Origin: Ruminococcus flavefaciens | Lineage (GTDB): Bacteria; Bacillota; Clostridia; Oscillospirales; Ruminococcaceae | DNA length: 31,963 nucleotides | Assembly (NCBI GenBank): GCA_002309635.1 | Contig: DBXO01000024.1 | Location: forward strand, 1 to 31,963 | Reading direction: 5' to 3' | Shown: positions 1-7,256 of the stretch, piece after piece | How the letters are laid out: every line of letters begins with the position of its first letter | Numbering within the stretch: the stretch's first letter is position 1 | Notes under the pieces: generated by a model | Told to the model about the DNA's origin: nothing | The model's input: the letters and a program-made list of their open reading frames with translations, nothing else | Databases searched by the model: none | Made by a program: the position numbers and the translations under genes

Positions 1-459
1 GCCGCTGCCTGCGTCCGAACCGATGTCAGCTCCGCCGCCGTTAAAGCCGCCTGCAAAGCCGCTCCAGTCCTGGCCACCGCCGAAGCCACCCTGGCCGCCG
101 CCGAACTGGCTCATATCAAAGCCTCCCTGGCCACCGCCGAACTGGCTCATGTCGAAGCCGCCCTGGCCGCCGCCGAACTGGCTCATATCAAAGCCGCCCT
201 GGCCGCCGCCAAACTGGCTCATATCAAAGCCTCCCTGGCCACCGCCGAACTGGCTCATGTCAAAGCCGCCCATGTCCCAGCCGCCTGCCTGACCGCCGAA
301 GCCGCCGCCAACGTTCTGTCCATTCTGGTTCACCATCTCGAAGCCAACATTGCCGCCGATCTGCTGATCAGCTGCTGAAGCGGCAAACGGGATGCTTGAA
401 GCGATCATCATTAAGGATACGGTTCCGCTGATGACCTTCTTGATTTTTGAAATTTTCAC
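1..459 (-). CDS. Secreted glycine-rich repeat protein, 3' end missing
   Basis: The first 153 codons of a secreted protein of unknown function; it continues past the left edge. I chose the GTG at 457-459 because AGGAG (468-472) lies 8 nt upstream. Residues 1-27 form a signal peptide: a Lys-rich start (MKISKIKK), a hydrophobic core and an AASA-A cleavage-like site. After a short segment come five near-identical 12-residue repeats of the type GGFDMSQFGGGQ, then Gly/Phe/Gln-rich sequence that is still open at base 1. The composition (Gly, Phe, Gln, Ser, Met) suggests a low-complexity, extracellular, possibly self-associating or surface-layer protein. No catalytic domain is visible in this part. 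I do not recognise the family. Confidence 0.75.
   Translation of the reverse strand, partial: MKISKIKKVISGTVSLMMIASSIPFAASAADQQIGGNVGFEMVNQNGQNVGGGFGGQAGGWDMGGFDMSQFGGGQGGFDMSQFGGGQGGFDMSQFGGGQGGFDMSQFGGGQGGFDMSQFGGGQGGFGGGQDWSGFAGGFNGGGADIGSDAGSG
91..270 (-). repeat. Five tandem 36-bp coding repeats
   Basis: Five contiguous 36-bp units start at 91, 127, 163, 199 and 235, each encoding one 12-residue repeat of the secreted protein. Units differ mostly at third codon positions (for example GCC/ACC and ATC/GTC on the plus strand), so protein-level selection is likely. The frame is kept throughout. Slippage here could change copy number between strains. Confidence 0.9.
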
Positions 460-550
460 TTCAATCACTCCTTTGTTTTTTCAAAGCAAATTTATGATTT
501 CAGTAATCCCCGATCGAGCCAATTGCCCGACTTCTTATTTATCTGATTTT

Positions 551-579
551 ATTATACAATGACCATATTTTCATAACAA
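551..579 (-). promoter_or_regulatory. Probable promoter of the glycine-rich repeat gene
   Basis: On the minus strand, TTGTTA (574-579) and TATAAT (551-556) are separated by 17 bp. The predicted start of transcription is near 544, which gives a leader of about 85 nt before the GTG at 459. The -10 box is perfect; the -35 box is weaker. Confidence 0.5.
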
Positions 580-995
580 GTCAAAATTTGCGGTTATTAT
601 GCAATGTGTTCAAAAGTTGCTTGCGTAATATTATTTTTCAGTCAAAAAATGACAGTTTGCATAATGTGCAAATATTGATAAATCGTGAAATAACGATGTA
701 TTATCTGCAATTTGATTTTTATATCAAAAATCAGATATATAAATTTCATATAACCATCGGTTTATTTATTCTGAAATATGCCTAAATGCAAAAAGCTGTA
801 ATAAATCAGAACTGACAGATCCAAAAGCCGATTTTTTATATTATTACGCTAATATTGATAACATTTATTATCTTCAATGTAAACTATATAAATCATTATC
901 CATCCTAAAATAACTGCTTCTTCCTTTTTTTGTAGACTTTTAATGTCATGGTGTGTTTGACTAACAACTTTTTTGAACTAACCGCCCTCAGACTA
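580..995. other. AT-rich intergenic stretch, no gene recognised
   Basis: About 400 bp of very AT-rich sequence between two divergently read genes. A 65-codon open frame at 588-785 (+) has no ribosome binding site and an AT-driven composition rich in Ile, Asn, Tyr and Phe, so I do not call it a gene. I see no tRNA, strong hairpin or recognisable riboswitch in it. Confidence 0.5.
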
Positions 996-1024
996 TTGAT
1001 TTTCTGTGAACGTAATGTTATAAT
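996..1024 (+). promoter_or_regulatory. Promoter of the macro-NADAR gene
   Basis: TTGATT (996-1001), a 17-bp spacer and TATAAT (1019-1024) make a near-consensus vegetative promoter. Transcription should begin around 1031, about 84 nt before the GTG start at 1115. Confidence 0.7.
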
Positions 1025-1037
1025 TATTATGAACCTG

Positions 1038-1079
1038 ATGACCGCTTTATGCGGTCATTGACTCTGAGAGCGCTCAGAG
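1038..1079 (+). promoter_or_regulatory. Two tandem hairpins in the 5' leader of the macro-NADAR gene
   Basis: Two perfect inverted repeats lie back to back just after the predicted transcription start. The first is an 8-bp stem (1038-1045 with 1051-1058, loop TTTAT). The second is a 7-bp stem (1062-1068 with 1073-1079, loop AGCG). Neither is followed by a clear U tract, so they are unlikely to be a simple terminator. They could stabilise the mRNA or bind a regulator as DNA palindromes. Confidence 0.5.
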
Positions 1080-1114
1080 CTTTATTATGATGTGTCAGAG
1101 ACGGAGGGAATACA

Positions 1115-2191
1115 GTGAAAAACATCTCTATTGTTAAAGCCGATATCACAAGCCTTGATACCGACGCTATCGTCAATGCTGCCAATAATCATCTCTCGGC
1201 TGGCGGAGGCGTATGCGGAGCTATCTTTTCGGCGGCAGGCTATGCGGCTCTAAAGGACGCCTGTGATAAGATAGGCTTCTGCAACACAGGCTCAGCAGTT
1301 ATAACGCCCGGCTTTGACCTGAAAGCCAGATACGTTATCCATGCTGTAGGACCTATATGGCGCGGCGGTGATCAGGACGAGGAAAAGCTCCTTTACAGCA
1401 CCTATTATGAATCTCTTAAGGTCGCCAAGGAAAACGGCTGTCATTCCATAGCTTTCCCCCTCATTTCGGCAGGCATATACGGTTATCCGCAGAAGGCGGC
1501 ATGGGAAACTGCCCTTACTGCCTGCTGCGACTTTCAAAAAAAGGAATGCTCAGATATAAGGGTGGTTTTCTCCGTACTTGTTGATGAGCTCCTTGATATG
1601 GGCAACGATATAATGAAAAACCTCGGCATTTCCTCATGCGGCGGCAAGTCTGAAAATAACGGCTCTGAATCGGAAAAAGTTGCAGACAGACTGAAAATAT
1701 GCGGTCAGGAATATGATGCCTGTTATTTTCACAATACCAACGAGCCATACGGCTTCCTCAGCAACTGGTATCTATCCGATTTTACTGTTGACGGTACTAA
1801 ATTCACTTCTATGGAGCAATATATAATGTACAGCAAATGTATTTGCTTCGGTGACAGCATTACTGCAAAGGACGTTCTCGCTACTGATGATACTGCTCAG
1901 CAGAAGGCTCTCGGCAGAAAGGTGCTTGACTATATCGACAATGTCTGGGCCGGAAAGCGTCAGCTCATTGCCCTTAAGGGACTTTATGCGAAATTTTCGC
2001 AGAACGAGGAAATAAAAAAGCTCCTCCTCGATACGGGAGACGCTTATCTCGTTGAATGTGCGGTTAACGACAAGGTCTGGGCATGCGGTATAGACCTCCG
2101 TGACGACAGCAGATGCAATGCGGAAAAGTGGTCGGGAAAGAATATACTTGGTTTCGCACTTATGGAAGTACGCGAAATGCTGAAAAAATAA
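1115..2191 (+). CDS. Macrodomain-NADAR fusion protein (ADP-ribose/NAD processing)
   Basis: The 358-residue protein joins two ADP-ribose-handling domains. Residues 1-165 are a macrodomain of the YmdB/O-acetyl-ADP-ribose type: NAAN at 21-24, the Gly-rich loop GGGVCGAI at 30-37 and SAGIYGYP at 118-125. After a Ser/Glu-rich linker (about 172-192), residues 200-357 match the NADAR (YbiA, DUF1768) family: PYGFLSNW 211-218, SMEQYIMYSK 232-241, VWACG 321-325 and a terminal NILGFALMEVRE segment. Macrodomains bind or hydrolyse ADP-ribose derivatives. NADAR enzymes are N-glycosidases; some members are reported to remove ADP-ribose from guanine bases. The GTG start has GGAGGG at 1103-1108. It appears monocistronic, with its own promoter and terminator. 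A role in reversing ADP-ribosylation or in NAD-metabolite repair is inference. Confidence 0.85.
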   Translation: MKNISIVKADITSLDTDAIVNAANNHLSAGGGVCGAIFSAAGYAALKDACDKIGFCNTGSAVITPGFDLKARYVIHAVGPIWRGGDQDEEKLLYSTYYESLKVAKENGCHSIAFPLISAGIYGYPQKAAWETALTACCDFQKKECSDIRVVFSVLVDELLDMGNDIMKNLGISSCGGKSENNGSESEKVADRLKICGQEYDACYFHNTNEPYGFLSNWYLSDFTVDGTKFTSMEQYIMYSKCICFGDSITAKDVLATDDTAQQKALGRKVLDYIDNVWAGKRQLIALKGLYAKFSQNEEIKKLLLDTGDAYLVECAVNDKVWACGIDLRDDSRCNAEKWSGKNILGFALMEVREMLKK

Positions 2192-2211
2192 AGCCTTCAC
2201 CTTATGGCTGC

Positions 2212-2244
2212 AAAAAAACTGTCCGCTATCACGGACAGTTTTTT
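2212..2244. terminator. Bidirectional terminator between convergent genes
   Basis: A perfect 8-bp stem (2218-2225 with 2232-2239, loop CTATCA) is flanked by an A tract on the left and a T tract on the right. It can therefore end both the macro-NADAR transcript and the convergent GGDEF transcript. Confidence 0.9.
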
Positions 2245-2259
2245 GTTTTCATCTTCTTA

Positions 2260-3651
2260 TTATCTGTATTTCAGATCGGGATGACGCTGATAGTAGTTCT
2301 TCTTGTCAACGTACATCTTCTCATCGGCAAACTTCATAGCCGCAAGGATATCACCGTTCTTTTCGGCATAGCATGTACCAATGGCAAAGCGGACGTTCTT
2401 TGTCTTTTCCGACTGCTCGCGCAGCCGAGCAAGACGCTGTTCAAGATCCTCCTGCGTTATTCCGCCTGCAATGACCATGAATTCGTCTCCGCCTGCACGG
2501 TATACATCGCTGTCAAAGAATACTCCCTTAAGCATTGACGCAGCTGATTTCAGCATATTATCTCCTGCAACATGTCCCCCCTCGTCATTGACCCGCTTAA
2601 GTCCGTTAAGATCGGCAAAAACTATGGCATATGGAGTTTTAAGCTTGCTTTTCCCCGATATTATGCTGTCTACAAAGTTATTCATGGTGTTGCGGTTCTT
2701 TACTCCTGTAAGAAGGTCTACAGAGCTGAGCACCTCAAGCCTCTGAACGAGCTGATAGTTCGATATCTCGGAAGCTATGAAGAATGACGTAAGCTCCAGG
2801 GTCTCCTTTATTTTTACCGTGTTTTCCACGTTAAAATTCAGAGCCCACATATAACCGAGAGTCTCGCCGTTATAGTTCAGAGGGAAAAGAACTATACTTT
2901 TCACCCCTGCCTGAGTGAGCGACTCATGCCACAAGGGATTTATGCTTTTGAGCCACTTCATATCCTTTTCGTCCTTTATTATAACACATGTACTGCCGCC
3001 GATAGTATCTTTCCATGTTTCGGTTATGTCAAAGAATTTATCGTCAAGGTAAACGTCCATGGGAAGCAGTCCGCTGCCCGCCCTTAAAGCCTCGCACAGA
3101 GTGGTGCACTTCCGCTCGTCCTCATCAGTGAGAAGTATGCAGCAGTGGTCGGAACCGCATATCTGTCGGATATCCTCAATAACATCGTAAAATGTCTGTG
3201 CCGTATTATCGGAGCCTCTAAGCTTTATACAGGTACTTATAACGTCGGCAGAGGTGTCGGCTGAAAGACTGGACATCGCTGTTGTGTCAGCCTGTCTCGT
3301 CACGTCATAGGTATAGATACAGTAGCTCTTGTTCTCGTCGTCCGACTTCAGCGGAAGGAGAAACATATTCAGCCACAGCGACATCTGAGGAAGTCCAACA
3401 TATGAATGCAGTGGCTGACCGAGAACAGCACACCTGTAACAGTAGTCTTCAAAATTCTTATTGACCGGAAACCATGCATCATATGGTGAATCAGGGATAA
3501 ATTCCTTATTCCTTATGGCAAACATCTCCTCGCAGTGCGCCTTGTTTCCCGCAACGATGCGGATATTGCCGTAATTATCGTCAGAAAGCTTTTCTATTGA
3601 AATAACGCATGTCTTGCATTCATAATCATCAAGAATTTTATCAAAATCCAT
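2260..3651 (-). CDS. Diguanylate cyclase with N-terminal PAS/GAF-like sensor region
   Basis: A predicted cytosolic cyclase making cyclic di-GMP from two GTP. With the start at 3651 the protein has 463 residues. Residues 1 to about 130 look PAS-like and about 150-300 GAF-like; no membrane segment is visible. The GGDEF domain covers about 310-460, with DLLTGVKNR (312-320), metal-binding Asp347 in FADLNG and an intact GGDEF signature at 387-391. The RxxD inhibitory site normally just upstream of the signature is absent (FFDSDVYRA here), so product inhibition through that site is unlikely. A longer in-frame ATG at 3690 abuts the -10 box and would lie upstream of the transcript; the ATG at 3651 has a G-rich SD (AGGGGGG) 5 nt away. 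The gene seems monocistronic. Confidence 0.9.
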   Translation of the reverse strand: MDFDKILDDYECKTCVISIEKLSDDNYGNIRIVAGNKAHCEEMFAIRNKEFIPDSPYDAWFPVNKNFEDYCYRCAVLGQPLHSYVGLPQMSLWLNMFLLPLKSDDENKSYCIYTYDVTRQADTTAMSSLSADTSADVISTCIKLRGSDNTAQTFYDVIEDIRQICGSDHCCILLTDEDERKCTTLCEALRAGSGLLPMDVYLDDKFFDITETWKDTIGGSTCVIIKDEKDMKWLKSINPLWHESLTQAGVKSIVLFPLNYNGETLGYMWALNFNVENTVKIKETLELTSFFIASEISNYQLVQRLEVLSSVDLLTGVKNRNTMNNFVDSIISGKSKLKTPYAIVFADLNGLKRVNDEGGHVAGDNMLKSAASMLKGVFFDSDVYRAGGDEFMVIAGGITQEDLEQRLARLREQSEKTKNVRFAIGTCYAEKNGDILAAMKFADEKMYVDKKNYYQRHPDLKYR

Positions 3652-3690
3652 AATATCCCCCCTGACAACAAGTTTCACTTTCTTTGTCAT

Positions 3691-3719
3691 ATTATACCAT
3701 TTTTTTTATTATTTGTCAA
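3691..3719 (-). promoter_or_regulatory. Consensus promoter of the GGDEF gene
   Basis: On the minus strand, TTGACA (3714-3719), a 17-bp spacer and TATAAT (3691-3696) match the vegetative consensus exactly. Predicted transcription starts near 3684, which decides the start codon of the downstream gene in favour of 3651. Confidence 0.85.
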
Positions 3720-3742
3720 CGCAATTAATAAATATAATGAAC

Positions 3743-3893
3743 ATAAGTAAAAAAACCGGGCATAACTGTGATACACATATAGCAGCTTTGTACCTTATAT
3801 TGAGGGAAACTCTTTTAAAAAAGTTTTTCTCCGGTAAAAGAGTACAGGCTGCTATATAAGTACCTCAATTATGCCCGAGTTTTTCTTACTTAT
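3743..3893. repeat. Long palindromic repeat element (MITE-like or terminator-like)
   Basis: About 150 bp with nested inverted repeats. The outer arms are ATAAGTAA (3743-3750) with TTACTTAT (3886-3893), and GGGCATAA (3758-3765) with TTATGCCC (3869-3876). A middle pair contains TATAGCAGC and its complement. The centre, from about 3802 to 3832, is a hairpin of complementary GGGAAACTCTTTT-type arms. The right end overlaps the last codons and stop of galE, so the element may also end the 20-kb operon transcript. A related sequence lies at 31876-31943 (shared TGTGATAC, CATA and TTGAGG motifs with similar spacing), which suggests a dispersed family. Confidence 0.65.
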
Positions 3894-4905
3894 TATATCC
3901 GTTGGGATTGTTTTTCTGCCAGTTCCAGGAATCGCGGCACATATCCTCAAGAGTTTTCTCAGCTTTCCAGCCGAGCACGCTGAGTGCCTTATCGGCATTT
4001 GCATAAAGCTCTGCAAGGTCGCCCTCTCTTCTCGGACCATAAACATGATTTACCTTGATACCGTTTACTCTTTCAAACGTATCAACTATCTCCGTAACGC
4101 TGTAGGGAGTACCCGTTCCGAGATTGATTATCTCCACGCAGTTATGAGCAAGTATATAGTCTATAGCCTTTACGTGACCCTTTGCAAGATCAACAACGTG
4201 GATATAGTCACGGCGGCAGGTACCGTCGGGTGTGGGATAATCCTTGCCGAATATAGTCAGACATTCACGTCTGCCGACTGCCACCTGTGATACATAGGGC
4301 ATAAGATTGTTTGGTATACCCTGCGGATCCTCGCCGATAATGCCCGACTCATGAGCTCCGATAGGATTGAAGTAACGGAGAAGTATAACAGAAAGTTCCT
4401 TATCAGCCTTTGCTGCGTCCTCAAGTATCTGTTCCATCATGGACTTCGTCCAGCCATAGGGATTGCTGCATGCTCCGCGAGCCATAGTCTCTATGAACGG
4501 CACCTTGTTCTCCTCGCCGTAAACTGTAGCGCTTGAAGAAAAGAGTATATTCTTTACGTCATATTCCTTCATTGTCTCAAGAAGAGAAAGAGTTGTATCG
4601 ATATTGTTCCTGTAGTACATTATCGGCTTCTGTACAGACTCTCCGACAGCTTTAAGTCCCGCAAAATGGATAACTGCGTCTATCCTGTTTTCAGCGAAGA
4701 CCTCCGCAAGCTTTGCTGTATCCTTTATATCCAGCTCATAGAGCTTTACCGGCTTGCCTGTTATTTTCTCAACACGCTTTATAGCTTCGGGCGAGCTGTT
4801 TGAAAAATTATCCGCAACTACAACGTCGTAGCCTGCATCAAGAAGCTCAACCGCTGTATGTGAGCCGATATATCCTGCTCCGCCTGCCAAAAATATTGTT
4901 GCCAT
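3886..4905 (-). CDS. galE: UDP-glucose 4-epimerase
   Basis: Interconverts UDP-glucose and UDP-galactose (some members also UDP-GlcNAc and UDP-GalNAc) with tightly bound NAD, supplying nucleotide sugars in the cytosol. The 339-residue length is typical of GalE. It is an extended SDR with the NAD-binding GGAGYIG at 8-14, a Ser-rich strand FSSSATVYG at 122-130 and the catalytic YxxxK pair at Tyr150 and Lys154. It is the last gene of the polysaccharide operon, 43 bp after the transporter gene, with a GAGG-type SD before ATG. Its stop lies inside the palindromic element. The context suggests it supplies Gal or GalNAc for the surface glycan; substrate range cannot be read from sequence alone. Confidence 0.95.
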   Translation of the reverse strand: MATIFLAGGAGYIGSHTAVELLDAGYDVVVADNFSNSSPEAIKRVEKITGKPVKLYELDIKDTAKLAEVFAENRIDAVIHFAGLKAVGESVQKPIMYYRNNIDTTLSLLETMKEYDVKNILFSSSATVYGEENKVPFIETMARGACSNPYGWTKSMMEQILEDAAKADKELSVILLRYFNPIGAHESGIIGEDPQGIPNNLMPYVSQVAVGRRECLTIFGKDYPTPDGTCRRDYIHVVDLAKGHVKAIDYILAHNCVEIINLGTGTPYSVTEIVDTFERVNGIKVNHVYGPRREGDLAELYANADKALSVLGWKAEKTLEDMCRDSWNWQKNNPNGYNK

Positions 4906-4948
4906 CTTCTTTTACCTCTTTCTGTATACTATTTCCGCATTAATTCCG

Positions 4949-6526
4949 TCAATGCTTCTTCTTTGCCTTTTTTACAGGTATGCTCTTTTCCTTTTCGGGA
5001 TTATCAAGCTCCTGCCTGTACTTCTTCGCGTCCTTCATGAAGCTCCATATCATTATTATCATTATTATACCTATCGGGAAGGCAGATATGATACTTACCG
5101 ACTGGATATTGTTCATTGAGCTCTCGGAGAATACCAGCGCTATAGGTAGAACTATAAGGAGAATGCACCATAAAAGCTCTATGAGCTTGTGAGGGTGCTC
5201 GTCCTCGTCCAGCTTCTTGTAGCTGTAGCAGGCAGCCGTATAAGCGATTGAGTCGAATGATGTAGCATAAAATGCTATCATTGTGAGCATTACCACTACC
5301 AGTATGAACTTTGCACATGGCATAGTATCAATAATGTTCAGTATAAGCTCGTAAAGGTCACCGCTCTCGTTATACTGCTGGATAAAGTCAGCCTTGTTTG
5401 CCGACTGCATGCCAAGTGAATAGTTACCGAGTACAACAAAGCTTACGATAGTCGAACCTACACCGAAGATATATCCGCCGAGGATAGTCTGCTTTATGGT
5501 TCTGCCTCTCGATATGTTACCGATGAAGAACGGAGCTGCTATGCACCATACCATCCAGTATGCCCAGTAGTAGATCGTCCAGTCCTGAGGGAAGTTATTG
5601 TCACGTCCCGGGTCACAGTAAGTAGACAGCTCGATAAAGTTCTGGAACATCTTTCCAAGTGACTGGAAACCGTTTTCTATTATGAATCTGCCCTGTCCGC
5701 CTATAAGGAGAACCACGATGAGCAGTCCGAAGAACATATAGATACATGTCTTTGCAAGTATGCTTATACCCTTGAAGCCGTGAAGAACAGCATAAGTATA
5801 TACTGCGCATGTCACAAGAAGTATTATTATTGTAACTGCCGTTCTGCTTATGCCGATACCGAACAGTTTTACCATTATGCTCGCCATAAGAGGAGTTGCA
5901 ACGCTGAAGGTGGTAGCAGTTCCGGCAAGCAGTGCAAAAAGTGCAAAAAGGTCGATAACTCTTCCGAGAAGACCGTCGGCATGCTTTCCGATAACGGGAC
6001 GGCAAGCCTCAGAGTATCTCTGACGGTTCCTCTTTCTTACGTGGAGCATGAAACCGAATGCTACCGCAAGCACAAGATAGAACGCCCACGGTATAAAGCT
6101 CCAGTGGAACAGAGGGAATACTCCCGCCCACTGGGTTATGGGTCCAAGCTCAGCAACGTGAGGATTTGTTGCGTACATTACCCATTCCGCAAAGGAATAG
6201 AAAAGTATATCCGCAGCAAGTCCGCAGGTGAACATCATACAGCCCCATGAGAAGAATGAATACTTTGGCTTCTCATTCGGGTCACCGAGTACGATATCAC
6301 CGTATTTAGAGAATGAAAGGAATACAGATATTATCAGCACTCCGAGGCCCATGACAAGATAGTACAGACCAAGGGTATCTCCGAAGAAATATCTTATATC
6401 GCCGATAACATCGTTTGATTTTTTAGGGAACGCAAAAAGAACTCCTGCCAGTGCCATGATGATGATAAACGGGGCAAGAGTGATAAGCCAGTCTATCTTT
6501 CCTTTGCTATTAGTTTTTGACTTCAT
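4949..6526 (-). CDS. BCCT-family transporter, probable choline uptake
   Basis: A 525-residue secondary transporter of the betaine/choline/carnitine family, with about 12 hydrophobic segments and a Lys-rich cytoplasmic tail. The family signature is present at 315-327 (DWTIYYWAYWMVW), with Trp321, Trp324 and Trp327 in the aromatic segment that cages the quaternary ammonium group in characterised members. It follows the licC gene by 5 bp: its AAGGAG lies inside the end of licC, suggesting translational coupling. With choline kinase and two cytidylyltransferase genes immediately upstream, the likely substrate is choline, feeding phosphocholine decoration in the role of LicB, although LicB of Haemophilus belongs to another family. 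Glycine betaine or carnitine remain possible. Confidence 0.88.
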   Translation of the reverse strand: MKSKTNSKGKIDWLITLAPFIIIMALAGVLFAFPKKSNDVIGDIRYFFGDTLGLYYLVMGLGVLIISVFLSFSKYGDIVLGDPNEKPKYSFFSWGCMMFTCGLAADILFYSFAEWVMYATNPHVAELGPITQWAGVFPLFHWSFIPWAFYLVLAVAFGFMLHVRKRNRQRYSEACRPVIGKHADGLLGRVIDLFALFALLAGTATTFSVATPLMASIMVKLFGIGISRTAVTIIILLVTCAVYTYAVLHGFKGISILAKTCIYMFFGLLIVVLLIGGQGRFIIENGFQSLGKMFQNFIELSTYCDPGRDNNFPQDWTIYYWAYWMVWCIAAPFFIGNISRGRTIKQTILGGYIFGVGSTIVSFVVLGNYSLGMQSANKADFIQQYNESGDLYELILNIIDTMPCAKFILVVVMLTMIAFYATSFDSIAYTAACYSYKKLDEDEHPHKLIELLWCILLIVLPIALVFSESSMNNIQSVSIISAFPIGIIMIIMIWSFMKDAKKYRQELDNPEKEKSIPVKKAKKKH

Positions 6527-6531
6527 TGTTT

Positions 6532-7239
6532 TCAGACTCCTTTGTAACTATTATCGATATCGATCAATTCCTCCATGCTGTCAATTTCAATAATATCACC
6601 TTTTCTCATGGGCATTATGCCAAGCTCATATTCATCGGGATAGATGAACATGGCAAGGTCGTCCCAGTAGAGCTGTCTTCTCTTCTCATCGGCGAATGAC
6701 TCCTCAAGGTGCCTTTTCAGCTTCTGACCGTCCGCCTTGCTCCAGCGGGAAATACTGTACAGCTGCCACCCCTGTTTTCCCCCGCAGCGGCTGCATGCTG
6801 TAACGATACCGTTTTTCACGGTCATAAGCCATTCATCGGTCTCATCGTCAGTCCATACCGCGTTATACCCCGATCTTTCAAACTCAGGTCTGAGTATCTC
6901 GTCGTTGTATATGATCTGATCGCCGTCAAGAATTATCGCGTTTTCTATGTGGTCACGAGCCGCATATAGAGATGATATATTGTTGCAGACATCATAGTAA
7001 GGATTTTCAATAAGCTTTAGTCCTTCATATTCCTCTTCGAGGACCTTGAATTGTTCTTTAAGATATCCAACTACCACAAAGATTTCCCTTATCCCATTAT
7101 GGTGAAGCCCTTTTATCACAGTATCTATCATTCTTACACCGTTGACCCTCACCAGAGGCTTAGGTGTCGTAAATGTGATCGGTCTCATTCTGTTTCCGAG
7201 ACCTGCCGCCATGATTATAGCGCGTTCAACATAATTCAT
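6532..7239 (-). CDS. licC: LicC-like CTP:phosphocholine cytidylyltransferase
   Basis: A 235-residue single-domain nucleotidyltransferase predicted to make CDP-choline from CTP and phosphocholine. The signature loop AAGLGNRMRP is at 11-20, with the conserved Lys27 in TTPKPLVRVNG. The later ILDGDQI segment carries the metal-binding Asp. The length fits LicC of Streptococcus and Haemophilus. It sits between the LicC-LicA fusion gene (17 bp upstream) and the BCCT transporter gene, a classic lic arrangement. The ATG is preceded by a GGGGAAAG SD. It is one of three LicC-type domains in this operon, so it may instead activate a different phospho-alcohol. Confidence 0.82.
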   Translation of the reverse strand: MNYVERAIIMAAGLGNRMRPITFTTPKPLVRVNGVRMIDTVIKGLHHNGIREIFVVVGYLKEQFKVLEEEYEGLKLIENPYYDVCNNISSLYAARDHIENAIILDGDQIIYNDEILRPEFERSGYNAVWTDDETDEWLMTVKNGIVTACSRCGGKQGWQLYSISRWSKADGQKLKRHLEESFADEKRRQLYWDDLAMFIYPDEYELGIMPMRKGDIIEIDSMEELIDIDNSYKGV

Positions 7240-7256
7240 TATTATCTTTCCCCATT

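Noticed and set aside
91..270. Regular 36-bp repeats resembling a CRISPR array
   Set aside because: The units are directly contiguous with no spacers and stay in frame inside a secreted protein gene.
23..292. Proline-rich plus-strand frame (KPPWPPPNWL repeats)
   Set aside because: It is the antisense shadow of the glycine-rich repeat gene, which has a signal peptide, SD and promoter; the Pro-rich frame has none.
588..785. 65-codon plus-strand frame in the AT-rich gap
   Set aside because: No SD, AT-driven composition and no family resemblance.
1062..1079. Second leader hairpin as a rho-independent terminator or attenuator
   Set aside because: The bases after it are CTTTATTATGATG, not a U tract, and no alternative antiterminator pairing is obvious.
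1115..3651. Defence island on the left flank
   Set aside because: Only the macro-NADAR gene hints at defence; no toxin, nuclease, recombinase or phage gene is adjacent.
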